From contig NZ_SMRO01000002.1 in assembly GCF_004359985.1 (NCBI RefSeq), positions 744,001 through 808,000 of the forward strand: DNA of 64,000 bases, in the 5' to 3' direction. Shown here in pieces: positions 33,622 through 43,156 of the stretch (position 1 is its first letter; each line of letters begins with the position of its first letter). The position numbers were made by a program, and so were the translations under genes. The notes under the pieces were generated by a model. That model was not told the DNA's origin. It worked only from the letters and a program-made list of their open reading frames with translations, and searched no databases. The DNA is from Paraburkholderia flava (lineage in GTDB: Bacteria; Pseudomonadota; Gammaproteobacteria; Burkholderiales; Burkholderiaceae).

Positions 33622-33945
33622 TCAGCGCTGCAGAAGCGCCAGCTTGTCCTTCACGTCCTTGAAGTCGTCGGCTTCGGGCAGCGGTGCCTTGGTCTTCGTG
33701 ATGCTCGGCCAGCCCTTTGCGAGGTCGGCGTTCAGCACGACGAAGTCCTGCTGGTCGCCCGGCACGTCTTCTTCAGCGTAGATCGCGTTCACCGGACATT
33801 CGGCGACACACACGGCACAGTCGATGCACTCGTCGGGATCAATCGCGAGGAAGTTGGGACCTTCGCGAAAGCAGTCCACCGGGCACACGTCGACGCAGTC
33901 GGTATAGCGGCACTTGATGCAGCTCTCGGTCACAACGTGGGTCAT
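33622..33945 (-). CDS. fdxA: Ferredoxin FdxA (3Fe-4S/4Fe-4S)
   Basis: This 107-residue seven-iron ferredoxin is a cytoplasmic low-potential electron carrier. The N-terminal CIKCRYTDCVDVCPVDCF and the second motif CIDCAVCVAECP carry the cluster ligands. The long C-terminal extension (SITKTKAPLPEADDFKDVKD) is typical of the Azotobacter-type FdxA. Confidence 0.95.
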   Translation of the reverse strand: MTHVVTESCIKCRYTDCVDVCPVDCFREGPNFLAIDPDECIDCAVCVAECPVNAIYAEEDVPGDQQDFVVLNADLAKGWPSITKTKAPLPEADDFKDVKDKLALLQR

Positions 33946-34243
33946 TCAGGCAACTCCTGCATGCAATATCGGGGGTGGCACGGGCGTGGCAAATACGGGC
34001 GCGGTGCGCCGTCGGAACGCCAAAGACCGGTATTGTAACGTAACGACCAAACCCTTATCACGTACGGCTTGCACGGTTTTATATCGATTGGTGATTAGTT
34101 TATGGGCTGCGCGGGGGGAAGCGCCGTGCCGTTCGCGCGCTGCATTCGGGTAACATGGGACGGATCGGCGCGCAGGGGCGGGCCGAAACGAACCAGGTCT
34201 TTTTTCATGGGCTGCCGGCGTCAGGCAGACCGGTTTGCACACC

Positions 34244-35440
34244 ATGATCATCACATCGCTGCTCGACACTGATCTGTACAAGTTCACGATGATGCAGGTG
34301 GTCCTGCATCATTTCCCCGCTGCCAACGTCGAATACCGGTTTCGGTGCCGCACGAAAGACGTCGATCTCGTGCCGTACATCGACGAGATCCGCGACGAGG
34401 TGCGTCAGCTCTGCAACCTGCGCTTCACGGAAGGCGAACTCGATTACCTGCGGCGGATGCGCTTCATCAAGGGCGACTTCGTCGAATTCCTCGCGCTGTT
34501 CCATCTGAACGAGAAGTACATCTCGATCTCGCCTTCGCCGAAGAATAACGGCGAGATCGACATCGACATCAAGGGGCCGTGGCTGCATACGATTCTCTTC
34601 GAGATTCCCATGCTCGCGATCGTCAACGAGGTGTACTTCCGCAATACGCAGCAGAAGCCGGATTACAGCGAAGGGCGCGAGCGGCTCGTCGAGAAGATCG
34701 AACTGCTCGGCGCGCGGCCTGAATTCGCCGACTGCAAGATCGCGGACTACGGCACGCGCCGGCGCTTCTCGAAGCAGTGGCACGAAGAGGTGATCCTCAC
34801 GCTTAAGGATGGGCTCGGCGAGCAGTTCACCGGCACCAGCAACGTGTTCTATGCGATGAAGCACGGCCTCACGCCGCTCGGCACGATGGCGCACGAGTAT
34901 CTGCAGGCGTGTCAGGCGCTCGGTCCACGGCTACGCGATTCGCAGATCTACGGCTTCGAGATGTGGGCGAAGGAATATCGCGGCGACCTCGGCATCGCGC
35001 TGTCGGACGTGTACGGGATGGAGGCGTTCCTGCGCGACTTCGACATGTATTTCTGCAAGCTCTTCGACGGCGCGCGCCACGATTCCGGCGATCCGTTCGA
35101 CTGGGGCGAGCGCCTGCTCAAGCACTACGAGGACAACCGCTGCGATCCGCGCACGAAGGTGCTCGTGTTCTCCGATGCGCTCGACATTCCGAAAGTGCTG
35201 CAGCTGTACGAGCGGTTCCGTAATCGCTGCAAGCTCGCTTTCGGTGTCGGCACGAACCTGACTAACGATCTCGGTTACAGCCCGCTGCAGATCGTGATCA
35301 AGATGGTTCGCTGCAATGGTCAGCCGGTCGCGAAGCTGTCCGATTCGCCGGGCAAGAACATGTGCGACGACAAGGCGTATCTCGCGTACCTGCGTCAGGT
35401 GTTCGGCATTCCGCAGCCGGCCGACGAAGCATCGCAGTAA
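34244..35440 (+). CDS. pncB: Nicotinate phosphoribosyltransferase
   Basis: PncB joins nicotinate to PRPP for NAD+ salvage. The 398-residue protein begins [20 protein letters not shown] and has the family motif [15 protein letters not shown] near residue 280 and [11 protein letters not shown] near 332. The ATG at 34244 is chosen; a TTG three codons earlier is in frame. It is a core gene; the island's NAD+-using enzymes are 24 kb away and unrelated in origin. Confidence 0.95.
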   Translation: MIITSLLDTDLYKFTMMQVVLHHFPAANVEYRFRCRTKDVDLVPYIDEIRDEVRQLCNLRFTEGELDYLRRMRFIKGDFVEFLALFHLNEKYISISPSPKNNGEIDIDIKGPWLHTILFEIPMLAIVNEVYFRNTQQKPDYSEGRERLVEKIELLGARPEFADCKIADYGTRRRFSKQWHEEVILTLKDGLGEQFTGTSNVFYAMKHGLTPLGTMAHEYLQACQALGPRLRDSQIYGFEMWAKEYRGDLGIALSDVYGMEAFLRDFDMYFCKLFDGARHDSGDPFDWGERLLKHYEDNRCDPRTKVLVFSDALDIPKVLQLYERFRNRCKLAFGVGTNLTNDLGYSPLQIVIKMVRCNGQPVAKLSDSPGKNMCDDKAYLAYLRQVFGIPQPADEASQ

Positions 35441-35578
35441 CGGTTGTCGCCAGGGCCTCGCCGCCGCGAAGTTGTGATGTTGCGCGCGAGGCCGCCGATA
35501 TAATTTCGTTCGGTATCTGCGTATTTGCACCAGCACGCGTGCGTCATCGCCGCGTGGTCATCGAACAAGGACTTGCCC

Positions 35579-36241
35579 ATGGACACATCGACTGCCCGCC
35601 GCAACATCCTCGCGCGCATCCGCGCGGGGCAGGGCCGTGACGGCGCGCCGGCCGATGACGAACGCGAAGCGGCAGCCGACTATCTCGCGCGTCATCCCGA
35701 AGGTCCGCGTCCGCCGATGCCGGACGATCTCGTGACGCGTTTCGTCGAGCAGGCCGGCAAGATGTCGACCACCGTCGATCTCGTCGACGCGATGCACGAC
35801 GTGCCGGCCGCGACTCAACGTTACCTCGCGAGCCAGGGCCTGCCGGTCCACGCGATCGCATGGCAAACGCTGCAGGATCTCGCGTGGTCCGACGCGGGAC
35901 TCGAAGTGGAATTTCGCAAGCCCGTCGATGCGGACAAGGTCGGCATCACCGGCTGCTTCTGTGCGACCGCCGAGACCGGTACGCTGGTGCTGCTGTCGGG
36001 TCCGCAGACCTACGCCTCCGCCGGGCTGCTGCCCGAGACGCACGTGGCGATCGTGCCCGCGTCGCGGATCGTCGCCGGTCACGAGGATGCGTTCGCGCTG
36101 ATTCGCGCCGAACGCGGCGAGCTGCCGCGCGCGGTCAACTTCGTGTCGGGTCCGTCGCGAACCGGCGATATCGAACAGACCATCGTCCTCGGCGCGCACG
36201 GGCCGTATCGTGTGCATGCGATCGTCGTCCGCGGCGCATGA
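35579..36241 (+). CDS. lutC: LutC/YkgG-family protein (LUD domain)
   Basis: This 220-residue protein belongs to the LUD family. LutC is a part of the LutABC L-lactate oxidation complex. The C-terminal half has GCFCATAETGTLVLLSGP and PETHVAIVPASRIV, then NFVSGPSRTGDIEQTIVLGA. No lutA or lutB is adjacent here, so it stands alone. AAGGA lies before the ATG at 35579. Confidence 0.85.
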   Translation: MDTSTARRNILARIRAGQGRDGAPADDEREAAADYLARHPEGPRPPMPDDLVTRFVEQAGKMSTTVDLVDAMHDVPAATQRYLASQGLPVHAIAWQTLQDLAWSDAGLEVEFRKPVDADKVGITGCFCATAETGTLVLLSGPQTYASAGLLPETHVAIVPASRIVAGHEDAFALIRAERGELPRAVNFVSGPSRTGDIEQTIVLGAHGPYRVHAIVVRGA

Positions 36242-36287
36242 GCCGGGCGCGTCGATCCGTCGATTCCGTTTGCAAGGATAGAAAGTG

Positions 36288-37730
36288 ATGAAACGACATG
36301 CCGTTTCGGCATGCGTCGCGTTGGCCGCCGCATGCGCGATGTGGTCGCCGCTCGCCGCCGCTGCGACACCGGACGGTGCCGCACTGTCCGCATGGTGGGC
36401 GGTCCCGTTCGCCGGCGTGCTGCTGTCGATCGCACTGTTCCCGCTCGTTGCCTCCTCGTTCTGGCATCACCATTTCGGCAAGATCGCGGCCGCCTGGGGG
36501 GCCGTGTTTCTGGTGCCGTTCGCGATCGCGTTCGGTGTCGCGCCTGCGTTCGGCACGCTCGTGCATGCGCTGCTCGAAGAGTACGTGCCGTTCATCGTGC
36601 TGCTGACCGCGCTCTACACGGTCGCGGGCGGCATCTGCGTGCGCGGCAATCTGCACGGCTCGCCGCGTCTGAATACCGCGATCCTCGTACTCGGCACCGC
36701 GCTCGCGAGCGTGATGGGCACGACCGGCGCCGCGATGCTGCTGATCCGGCCGCTGCTGCGCGCGAACGACAATCGAAAGCATGTGGTGCACGTTGTCGTG
36801 TTCTTCATCTTTCTCGTCGCGAATGCGGGCGGCTCGCTGTCGCCGCTCGGCGATCCGCCGCTGTTCCTCGGCTTCCTGAACGGCGTCGGTTTCTTCTGGA
36901 CGACGCAGCATCTCGCACTGCCGATGCTGTTCGTCTGCGTCGTGCTGCTCGTGCTGTTCTACGCGATCGACACGTACTACTTCAGCCGTCAAGGCGAACG
37001 CGGCGTGAACGAAGAGGAGCGTCCCGCATCGCGCGATCCGACGCCCGATTCGCCGAAGCTCGTCATTCAAGGCACGATCAATTTCGTGCTGCTGCTCGCG
37101 GTGATCGCGCTCGTGCTGATGAGCGGCCTGTGGAAGCCCGGCATCGAATTCAACGTGGCCGGCACGCACGTCGCACTGCAGAACGCGGTGCGCGACGGGC
37201 TGCTGATCGTCGTCACGCTGGTGTCGCTTGCCGCGACGCCACGCAACGCTCGCTCGGGCAACAACTTCAACTGGGCACCGATGGAAGAAGTCGCGAAGCT
37301 GTTCGCGGCGATCTTCGTGACCATTGCGCCGGTGATCGCGATCCTGCGCGCGGGCGAATCGGGCGCATTCGCGAGCCTCGTGCATCTGGTCAACGGCTCA
37401 TCTGGCCGTCCGCACGACGCGATGTATTTCTGGGCGACGGGTATCCTGTCGTCGTTCCTCGACAATGCGCCGACCTACCTGGTGTTCTTCAATCTCGCGG
37501 GCGGCGACGCGCAGACGTTGATGACCACGGGCGCGACGACGCTCGCGGCGATTTCCGCGGGCGCGGTGTTCATGGGCGCGAACAGCTACATCGGCAATGC
37601 GCCGAACTTCATGGTGAAGGCGATCGCCGAATCACGAGGCGTGCGCATGCCGAGTTTCTTTGGCTATCTTGGATGGTCCGGCGCGGTGCTGATTCCGGTG
37701 TTTCTGTTGACCGGCTGGCTGTTTTTCTGA
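36288..37730 (+). CDS. Sodium:proton antiporter-type membrane protein (NhaD/CitMHS-like)
   Basis: This inner-membrane protein of about 480 residues has a signal-like first helix and some twelve hydrophobic segments. VANAGGSLSPLGDPPLFLGF near residue 182, and SSFLDNAPTYLVFFNLAGG and GANSYIGNAPNFMVKAIAES near the end, are signatures of the ion-transporter superfamily that includes NhaD and ArsB. It could be mistaken for an arsenite pump, but the core codon use and the DPPLFLGFLNGV variant fit the sodium antiporter group. AAGGA precedes the start. Confidence 0.85.
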   Translation: MKRHAVSACVALAAACAMWSPLAAAATPDGAALSAWWAVPFAGVLLSIALFPLVASSFWHHHFGKIAAAWGAVFLVPFAIAFGVAPAFGTLVHALLEEYVPFIVLLTALYTVAGGICVRGNLHGSPRLNTAILVLGTALASVMGTTGAAMLLIRPLLRANDNRKHVVHVVVFFIFLVANAGGSLSPLGDPPLFLGFLNGVGFFWTTQHLALPMLFVCVVLLVLFYAIDTYYFSRQGERGVNEEERPASRDPTPDSPKLVIQGTINFVLLLAVIALVLMSGLWKPGIEFNVAGTHVALQNAVRDGLLIVVTLVSLAATPRNARSGNNFNWAPMEEVAKLFAAIFVTIAPVIAILRAGESGAFASLVHLVNGSSGRPHDAMYFWATGILSSFLDNAPTYLVFFNLAGGDAQTLMTTGATTLAAISAGAVFMGANSYIGNAPNFMVKAIAESRGVRMPSFFGYLGWSGAVLIPVFLLTGWLFF

Positions 37731-37786
37731 AGACGACTGAGCGCGTCGCGTCTCTCGCGCGGCGATGCTGATTCTGGAGCGAAGCG

Positions 37787-38776
37787 ATGCAGAAGATTCT
37801 GGTTGCACGTCCGATTTTTCCGGACGTGATCGAACGCCTCAAGCAGTATTTCGAAGTGGACTGGAACAACGGCGACGTGCTCGCCGAAGACGAACTGAAG
37901 CGCCGGCTCGCCGATAAAGACGGTGCGCTAACCGCGGGCGATCCGATCGGCGTAGCCGCGCTCGCCGCCGCGCCGCGTCTGCGCGTCGTGTCGAACATGG
38001 CGGTCGGCTACAACAACTTCGACATTGCTGCGTTCAATGCGTCGAACGTGCTCGCGACGAATACGCCCGACGTGCTGAACGAATCGACCGCCGATTTCGG
38101 CTGGGCATTGATGATGGCCGCCGCGCGCCGCATCGCCGAATCGGAACACTGGCTGCGTGCGGGTCAATGGCAGAAGTGGGCCTACGACGGCTTTCTCGGT
38201 AGCGATATCTACGGTTCGACGCTTGGCGTCGTCGGCATGGGGCGCATCGGTCAGGCGCTCGCGCGTCGCGCGCGCGGCTTCGGCATGCGCGTCGTGTATC
38301 ACAACCGCTCGCGTGTCGCGTCTGAGATCGAGACCGAATTGGGTGCGCAGTATCTGTCAAAGGAAGCGTTGCTGCGCGAGGCCGATCACGTCGTGCTCGT
38401 GCTGCCGTACACGAAGGAAAGCCATCACACGATCGGCGCGGCCGAACTCGCGCTGATGAAGCCGACCGCGACGCTGACCAACATCGCGCGCGGCGGCATC
38501 GTCGACGACGCGGCGCTGGTCGACGCATTGCGCGCGAAGCGTATCGCTGCAGCGGGGCTCGACGTGTACGAAGGCGAGCCGAAGCTGAACCCCGCGCTGC
38601 TCACCGTGCCGAACGTCGTGCTCACGCCGCATATCGCGAGCGCGACCGAAGCGACGCGCCGCGCGATGGCGAATCTCGCCGCCGACAACTTGATCGCTGC
38701 GCTCGGCGAAGGACCGCAGGCGGGTCGTCCGGCGAATCCGGTGAATCCGGGTGTGCTCGGCAAGGCGCGCGTATGA
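37787..38776 (+). CDS. D-2-hydroxyacid dehydrogenase (glyoxylate/hydroxypyruvate reductase-like)
   Basis: This NAD(P)H-dependent dehydrogenase of 329 residues has a Rossmann motif (GVVGMGRIGQALARRARGFG) near residue 147. The catalytic Arg lies in TNIARGGIVDDAALVDAL, Glu in DVYEGEPKLNP and His in LTPHIASATEATR. It likely reduces glyoxylate or hydroxypyruvate; the exact substrate is not readable. It overlaps rmuC by 4 bases. Confidence 0.93.
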   Translation: MQKILVARPIFPDVIERLKQYFEVDWNNGDVLAEDELKRRLADKDGALTAGDPIGVAALAAAPRLRVVSNMAVGYNNFDIAAFNASNVLATNTPDVLNESTADFGWALMMAAARRIAESEHWLRAGQWQKWAYDGFLGSDIYGSTLGVVGMGRIGQALARRARGFGMRVVYHNRSRVASEIETELGAQYLSKEALLREADHVVLVLPYTKESHHTIGAAELALMKPTATLTNIARGGIVDDAALVDALRAKRIAAAGLDVYEGEPKLNPALLTVPNVVLTPHIASATEATRRAMANLAADNLIAALGEGPQAGRPANPVNPGVLGKARV

Positions 38777-40272
38777 CGTCGTTGCTTATCACCGCCGTCG
38801 TGGTGCTTGCCGTGCTGGCGGTGCTGCTCGTCGTCGGGTTGCTGTTTGCGCTGCGCAGCGCGGGGCGCTCGAAGCAGGACGCGCTGCTCGTCGATCTCGG
38901 CGAGCGCACCGTCGCCGCTACCGATACGCAGACGCGCGCATTCGAACGGCTCGAACGCGAACTGCGCAGCGAGATCGTCGATACCGCGCGCACGTCGCGC
39001 ACCGAGTTGAGCGGCGGCTTCGCGCAGTTCCAGCAGACCCTCTCCACGCAGCAGACCGGCATTGCCACCGTGCAGAACGGCAAGATCGAAGGCTTTGCGC
39101 AACAGCTCGTCAGGCTGACCGAAACCAACGCGCAGCAACTGGAAGCGGTGCGGCAGAGTCTGCAGCTCCAGGCGCAACAGGCGCGCGACGAGCAGGGCGC
39201 GGCGCTGAAACGTTTCGGCGACACGCTGACGCAGCAGCTATTGCAACTGACCGAAGCAAACGATCGTCGTTTCGCCGAAGTGCGCGCGACGCTCGAAGCG
39301 CGTCTGAAAGACATCGAGACGAACAACGCGACAAAGCTCGAAGAGATGCGCCGCACCGTTGACGAGAAGCTGCACGCGACGCTCGAACAGCGGCTCGGCG
39401 AATCGTTCAAGCTGGTGTCCGACCGGCTCGAACAGGTGCATCGCGGACTCGGCGAAATGCAGACGCTTGCGGCCGGTGTAGGCGATCTGAAGAAAGTGCT
39501 GACCAACGTGAAGACGCGCGGCACGTGGGGCGAAGTGCAGCTCGAAGCGCTGCTCGAACAACTGCTGACGCCGGATCAATACGCGAAGAATGTCGCGACC
39601 GTGCCGAAGAGTAACGAGCGTGTCGAATTCGCGATCCGTTTGCCGGGGCGTTCATCGGCAGACGGGGGCGGCGAGCCGGTATGGCTGCCACTCGATGCGA
39701 AGTTTCCGCGCGAGGACTACGAGCGCTTGATCGATGCGCAGGAGCGCGCCGATCCGGTCGCGGTCGAAGAGGCGTCGCGTGCGCTCGAAGCGCGGGTACG
39801 TTCGGAGGCGCGCACGATCGCGGAGAAATACGTATCGCCGCCGCACACGACCGATTTCGCGCTGCTCTATCTGCCGACCGAAGGGCTCTACGCCGAGGTG
39901 CTACGGCGGCCCGGTCTCACCGATCTGCTGCAACGCGAGTATCGCGTGACGATCGCGGGGCCGACCACGCTGACCGCGTTGCTGAACAGTCTGCAGATGG
40001 GTTTCCGTACGCTCGCGATCGAGAAGCGTTCGAGCGAAGTGTGGCAGGTGCTCGGCGCGGTGAAAACGGAGTTCGGCAAATTCGGCGACGTGCTGGCGAA
40101 GACCAAGAAGCAACTGGAAACGGTCGCCAACTCGATCGATATGGCCGAGCAACGCGCGCGCGTGATGAACCGGAAGCTACGCGACGTCGAGGCATTGCCG
40201 GGTGAGCAGGCGAGTGGAGTGTTGGGAGATGCGGGCGATCTGCTCGCAGGTTCTGACGCAGACGAGCCTTGA
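38773..40272 (+). CDS. rmuC: DNA recombination protein RmuC
   Basis: This 499-residue protein has an N-terminal membrane helix (residues 5-26) and a long coiled coil (60-220; NDRRFAEVRATLEARLKDIE). The RmuC nuclease-like domain follows (TRGTWGEVQLEALLEQLLTP, VWLPLDAKFPREDYERL, TDFALLYLPTEGLYAEVLRR). RmuC limits inversions between repeats. The start overlaps the preceding stop (ATGA), so the two are coupled. Confidence 0.95.
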   Translation: MTSLLITAVVVLAVLAVLLVVGLLFALRSAGRSKQDALLVDLGERTVAATDTQTRAFERLERELRSEIVDTARTSRTELSGGFAQFQQTLSTQQTGIATVQNGKIEGFAQQLVRLTETNAQQLEAVRQSLQLQAQQARDEQGAALKRFGDTLTQQLLQLTEANDRRFAEVRATLEARLKDIETNNATKLEEMRRTVDEKLHATLEQRLGESFKLVSDRLEQVHRGLGEMQTLAAGVGDLKKVLTNVKTRGTWGEVQLEALLEQLLTPDQYAKNVATVPKSNERVEFAIRLPGRSSADGGGEPVWLPLDAKFPREDYERLIDAQERADPVAVEEASRALEARVRSEARTIAEKYVSPPHTTDFALLYLPTEGLYAEVLRRPGLTDLLQREYRVTIAGPTTLTALLNSLQMGFRTLAIEKRSSEVWQVLGAVKTEFGKFGDVLAKTKKQLETVANSIDMAEQRARVMNRKLRDVEALPGEQASGVLGDAGDLLAGSDADEP

Positions 40273-40310
40273 TGAGCGGGCGCCTGCGGTAAAGGCCGCG
40301 TCGCGCGCCG

Positions 40311-40802
40311 TCAGTCTTTCGCGCCGCCTGCAGCGAGCGCTTCGAGCGCGGCGCCGGTCATCCGCACCACGCGCCAGTCGGGCAGCACGGTCGCGCCCAT
40401 CTTCTGATAGAAATCGATCGCCGGCTGATTCCAGTCGAGCACGGTCCACTCGAAGCGGCCGCATTGACGTTCGACGGCGAGCGCCGCGAGCCGCTGCAGG
40501 ATCTCTGTGCCGAGGCCGCTGCCGCGTTGCGTCGGCTGCACGTAGATGTCTTCGAGGTACAGGCCACGGCGGCCGAGAAACGTCGAAAAATTGTGGAAGT
40601 ACAGTGTATAGCCGACGATGCGGCCGGCGTCGTCGGCAACTATCGCTTCCGATGACGGACGCGGACCGAACAGTGCATCGTGCACGCCTTCCTCGGTCGC
40701 GACGAACAGATGCGTGAGCTTTTCGTACTCGGCGAGTTCGCGCATCAACGCGAAGATCGCGCCGACGTCGGCCGGTGTTGCTGCGCGCAGCACCGCTGCC
40801 AT
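40311..40802 (-). CDS. GNAT-family N-acetyltransferase
   Basis: This 163-residue acetyltransferase resembles the diamine/SSAT-like group. The acetyl-CoA loop is QPTQRGSGLGTEILQRLAAL, preceded by YTLYFHNFSTFLGRRGLYLE and followed by LDWNQPAIDFYQKMGA. The substrate is probably a polyamine or amino acid. The ATG overlaps the stop of the preceding gene by one base (TAATG). Confidence 0.9.
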   Translation of the reverse strand: MAAVLRAATPADVGAIFALMRELAEYEKLTHLFVATEEGVHDALFGPRPSSEAIVADDAGRIVGYTLYFHNFSTFLGRRGLYLEDIYVQPTQRGSGLGTEILQRLAALAVERQCGRFEWTVLDWNQPAIDFYQKMGATVLPDWRVVRMTGAALEALAAGGAKD

Positions 40803-41077
40803 TACGCTTCCTCGGGCGCGTCGCTCAACTGGATTTCGATGCCGCCGAAACGCGACGCCACCCAGTTGTACGCATGGCACGCGATCCACAGCAGCACGAA
40901 GCCGAGAATCGCGTTCAGCAGCAGCGCGCTGAAAATCGTGCTGAGTTCCACTGACCCATAGCGCACGAACGCGACCAGCACGCCGAGCAGCACGATCGGC
41001 ACGCTGAAGGTCAGGTAGACCAGAATCAGTGCCTTGGCGGTCTGTCCCGGTGCGATGAACGAGATCTGTTTTTTCAT
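40802..41077 (-). CDS. Small two-helix inner-membrane protein of unknown function
   Basis: This 91-residue protein has two membrane helices (ALILVYLTFSVPIVLLGVLV and IFSALLLNAILGFVLLWIAC) and an acidic tail. The ATG at 41077 (MKKQIS) is used. It is coupled to the GNAT gene through a TAATG junction. I do not recognise the family. Confidence 0.8.
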   Translation of the reverse strand: MKKQISFIAPGQTAKALILVYLTFSVPIVLLGVLVAFVRYGSVELSTIFSALLLNAILGFVLLWIACHAYNWVASRFGGIEIQLSDAPEEA

Positions 41078-41134
41078 GTGAGTCAAACCCGTTGGTCTTG
41101 GTGATTGCGTGAAAGTGAGGCGGCGGCCGACCGC

Positions 41135-42430
41135 CTAGATGAGTCCGTCGAACAGCATGATATCGACAGTGTCTCCTGCGTCGATATTTGCCTGCTCGTG
41201 TGCGAGCACGATAAAGCAGTTGGCTTCGCTCATCGAACTGAGCGCGCCTGAACTCTGCGAACCGGTGGGCGCGACGTGCCACTGGCCGTGCGCATCGCGC
41301 TCTGCGATGCCGCGCTGGAATTCGGTACGGCCGGGCCGCTTGCGGATCGCTTCGCGGCTCGCGGCGGCGATCAGTACCGGCGGCTGCGAGGTGGCGCACG
41401 ACATCGCGAGCAGCGCTTCGCGCACGATCAGATAGAACGTCACCATCACCGCGACCGGATTGCCCGGCAGGCCGAAATATAGCGCAGGCCGTCCCGCGCC
41501 TGGTCGCTCGCCGGACCAGATGCGGCCGAATGCGAGCGGGCGACCTGGGCGCATCGCGAGACTCCAGAACGCGACGTCGCCGAAACTTTGCAGCAGCTTG
41601 CGCGTGAAGTCCGCTTCGCCGACCGATACGCCGCCCGAACTCAGCACGACGTCGGCGCTGGTGGCGGCATGGCGTAACGCGGCTTCGAGTGCGGCGGGTT
41701 CGTCGCGGACGATACCGAGATCGAGTGTCTCCGCATTCAGCCGACGCAGCATTGCGGCGAGCGTGTGGCGGTTGCTGTCGTACACGCAACCTGGTGCAAG
41801 CGGTTCGCCCGGCGAGCGCAATTCGTCGCCGGTCGAAAAGAGCGCGACGCGCAGGCGACGCCGCACAGTCACTTCAACAACGCCGAGCGACGCGAGCAAC
41901 CCGACATCCGACGCGCGCACGATTCGGCCCGCATGCAGCGCGAGACCGCCGCGCGCGAGGTCTTCGCCTGCGCGGCGCCAGTTTGCACCGGCGCGCAATG
42001 CATCTGCGGGAAAGCGAATGGTGTCGCCGTCGAGTGACACGAGTTCCTGCGGCACGACGGTATCGCAGCCGTCCGGTAACCATGCGCCGGTCATCACGCG
42101 CACGCATGCGTTTGCCGCGATCTTGCCCGTGAACGGATGGCCCGCGAGTGCCTTGCCCGCGACGCTCAGGATGACTTCGGTATTACCCGCGCCGAGCGCT
42201 GCGCTGTGGAACGCATAGCCGTCCATCGCGCAGTTGTCGTGCGCGGGGACGTCGATCGGCGAAACGAGGTCTTCAGCCAGCACGCGATCGAGCGCATCGT
42301 GCAACGGCACGCGTTCGACCGCTTCGAGCGGCGTCGCCCACTGACGCACGATCGCCTGCGCAGCGTGGACCGGCAACGCATGCGGGTCGTACTGGGCGAC
42401 GCAGCGGGAGAAGTCGTCAGGCGTGGTCAT
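41135..42430 (-). CDS. moeA: Molybdopterin molybdenumtransferase MoeA
   Basis: MoeA inserts molybdate into adenylylated molybdopterin. The 431-residue protein has PIDVPAHDNCAMDGYAFHSA near residue 60, VRVMTGAWLPDGCDTVVPQE, LFSTGDELRSPGEPL and VVLSSGGVSVGEADFTR, all family signatures. It is the last gene of the minus-strand moaA-mobA-moeA cluster and would also serve the island's arsenite oxidase, because the island shows only moaA. Confidence 0.96.
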   Translation of the reverse strand: MTTPDDFSRCVAQYDPHALPVHAAQAIVRQWATPLEAVERVPLHDALDRVLAEDLVSPIDVPAHDNCAMDGYAFHSAALGAGNTEVILSVAGKALAGHPFTGKIAANACVRVMTGAWLPDGCDTVVPQELVSLDGDTIRFPADALRAGANWRRAGEDLARGGLALHAGRIVRASDVGLLASLGVVEVTVRRRLRVALFSTGDELRSPGEPLAPGCVYDSNRHTLAAMLRRLNAETLDLGIVRDEPAALEAALRHAATSADVVLSSGGVSVGEADFTRKLLQSFGDVAFWSLAMRPGRPLAFGRIWSGERPGAGRPALYFGLPGNPVAVMVTFYLIVREALLAMSCATSQPPVLIAAASREAIRKRPGRTEFQRGIAERDAHGQWHVAPTGSQSSGALSSMSEANCFIVLAHEQANIDAGDTVDIMLFDGLI

Positions 42431-42520
42431 GAATCGGGAGCGTGGCAGCTGGAGGCGGGTGCTTGACAGGCAAGGGGCAAGGGCGTGGCAGCGCCGATGC
42501 TGGCGGAGGCTACAAAGGCC

Positions 42521-43141
42521 TCACGTGCGTTCGAGGTCGGCGAGTTGTTGTAAAGAGTTGACATTGTAGAACGCGCGCTCGTCGGCAAAGATCACTTCGA
42601 CCGTCGTGTGGCGCGCGTACCACGCGCGTACCTTGCGCTCGCCGGCTTGCAGAAAGGCGGCGAGATCGTCGGCGAGCGACGTGCGTACGAGCGCGAAGAC
42701 CGGATGCGGCGAGACGTCGCCGTGGGCATCGCTCGTCGCGGCTGTCGCGATGTCCGCGTGCCGGGTTTCGAGCGCGTTGGCAAGGCGCTCGGCGAGATCG
42801 ACCGGTAGCCCGGGTGAGTCGCACGGTGCGCTGAGCACGAACGGGGTTGTCGCAGCCTGCAGACCTGCGAGCAGACCCGCGAGCGGGCCGGGGAAGTCGG
42901 GTAGCGCGGTGCTGTCAGCAATGACGTTTGCCTGGTAAGCCGCGCCCAGTTCGGCGTAGCGCTCCGCATGACGATTCGCGCTGATCAGCAGCGCGCCGGT
43001 TTGCGGTGCGAGCCGTTTCAGCACGTGAGCAGCAAGCGGTTCGCCGTGCAGCGTCTGCAGACCTTTGTCGACGCCGCCCATGCGCGTGCCGCGCCCGCCC
43101 GCGAGGAGAAGGCCGGTGATCTGCGTGGAGAGGATCGCCAT
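42521..43141 (-). CDS. mobA: Molybdenum cofactor guanylyltransferase MobA
   Basis: MobA attaches GMP to the molybdenum cofactor, giving the bis-MGD form that arsenite oxidase and other DMSO reductase family enzymes need. The 206-residue protein has the nucleotide-binding start LLAGGRGTRMGGVDKGLQTL and LSAPCDSPGLP near residue 100. It lies 15 bases after moaA. Confidence 0.96.
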   Translation of the reverse strand: MAILSTQITGLLLAGGRGTRMGGVDKGLQTLHGEPLAAHVLKRLAPQTGALLISANRHAERYAELGAAYQANVIADSTALPDFPGPLAGLLAGLQAATTPFVLSAPCDSPGLPVDLAERLANALETRHADIATAATSDAHGDVSPHPVFALVRTSLADDLAAFLQAGERKVRAWYARHTTVEVIFADERAFYNVNSLQQLADLERT

Positions 43142-43156
43142 GCGAGCGGCGCGGCG

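Noticed and set aside
36288..37730. ArsB-type arsenite efflux pump
   Set aside because: The ion-transporter fold is shared, but the gene has core-type codon use, stands with housekeeping genes, and its motifs fit the sodium:proton antiporter group better.
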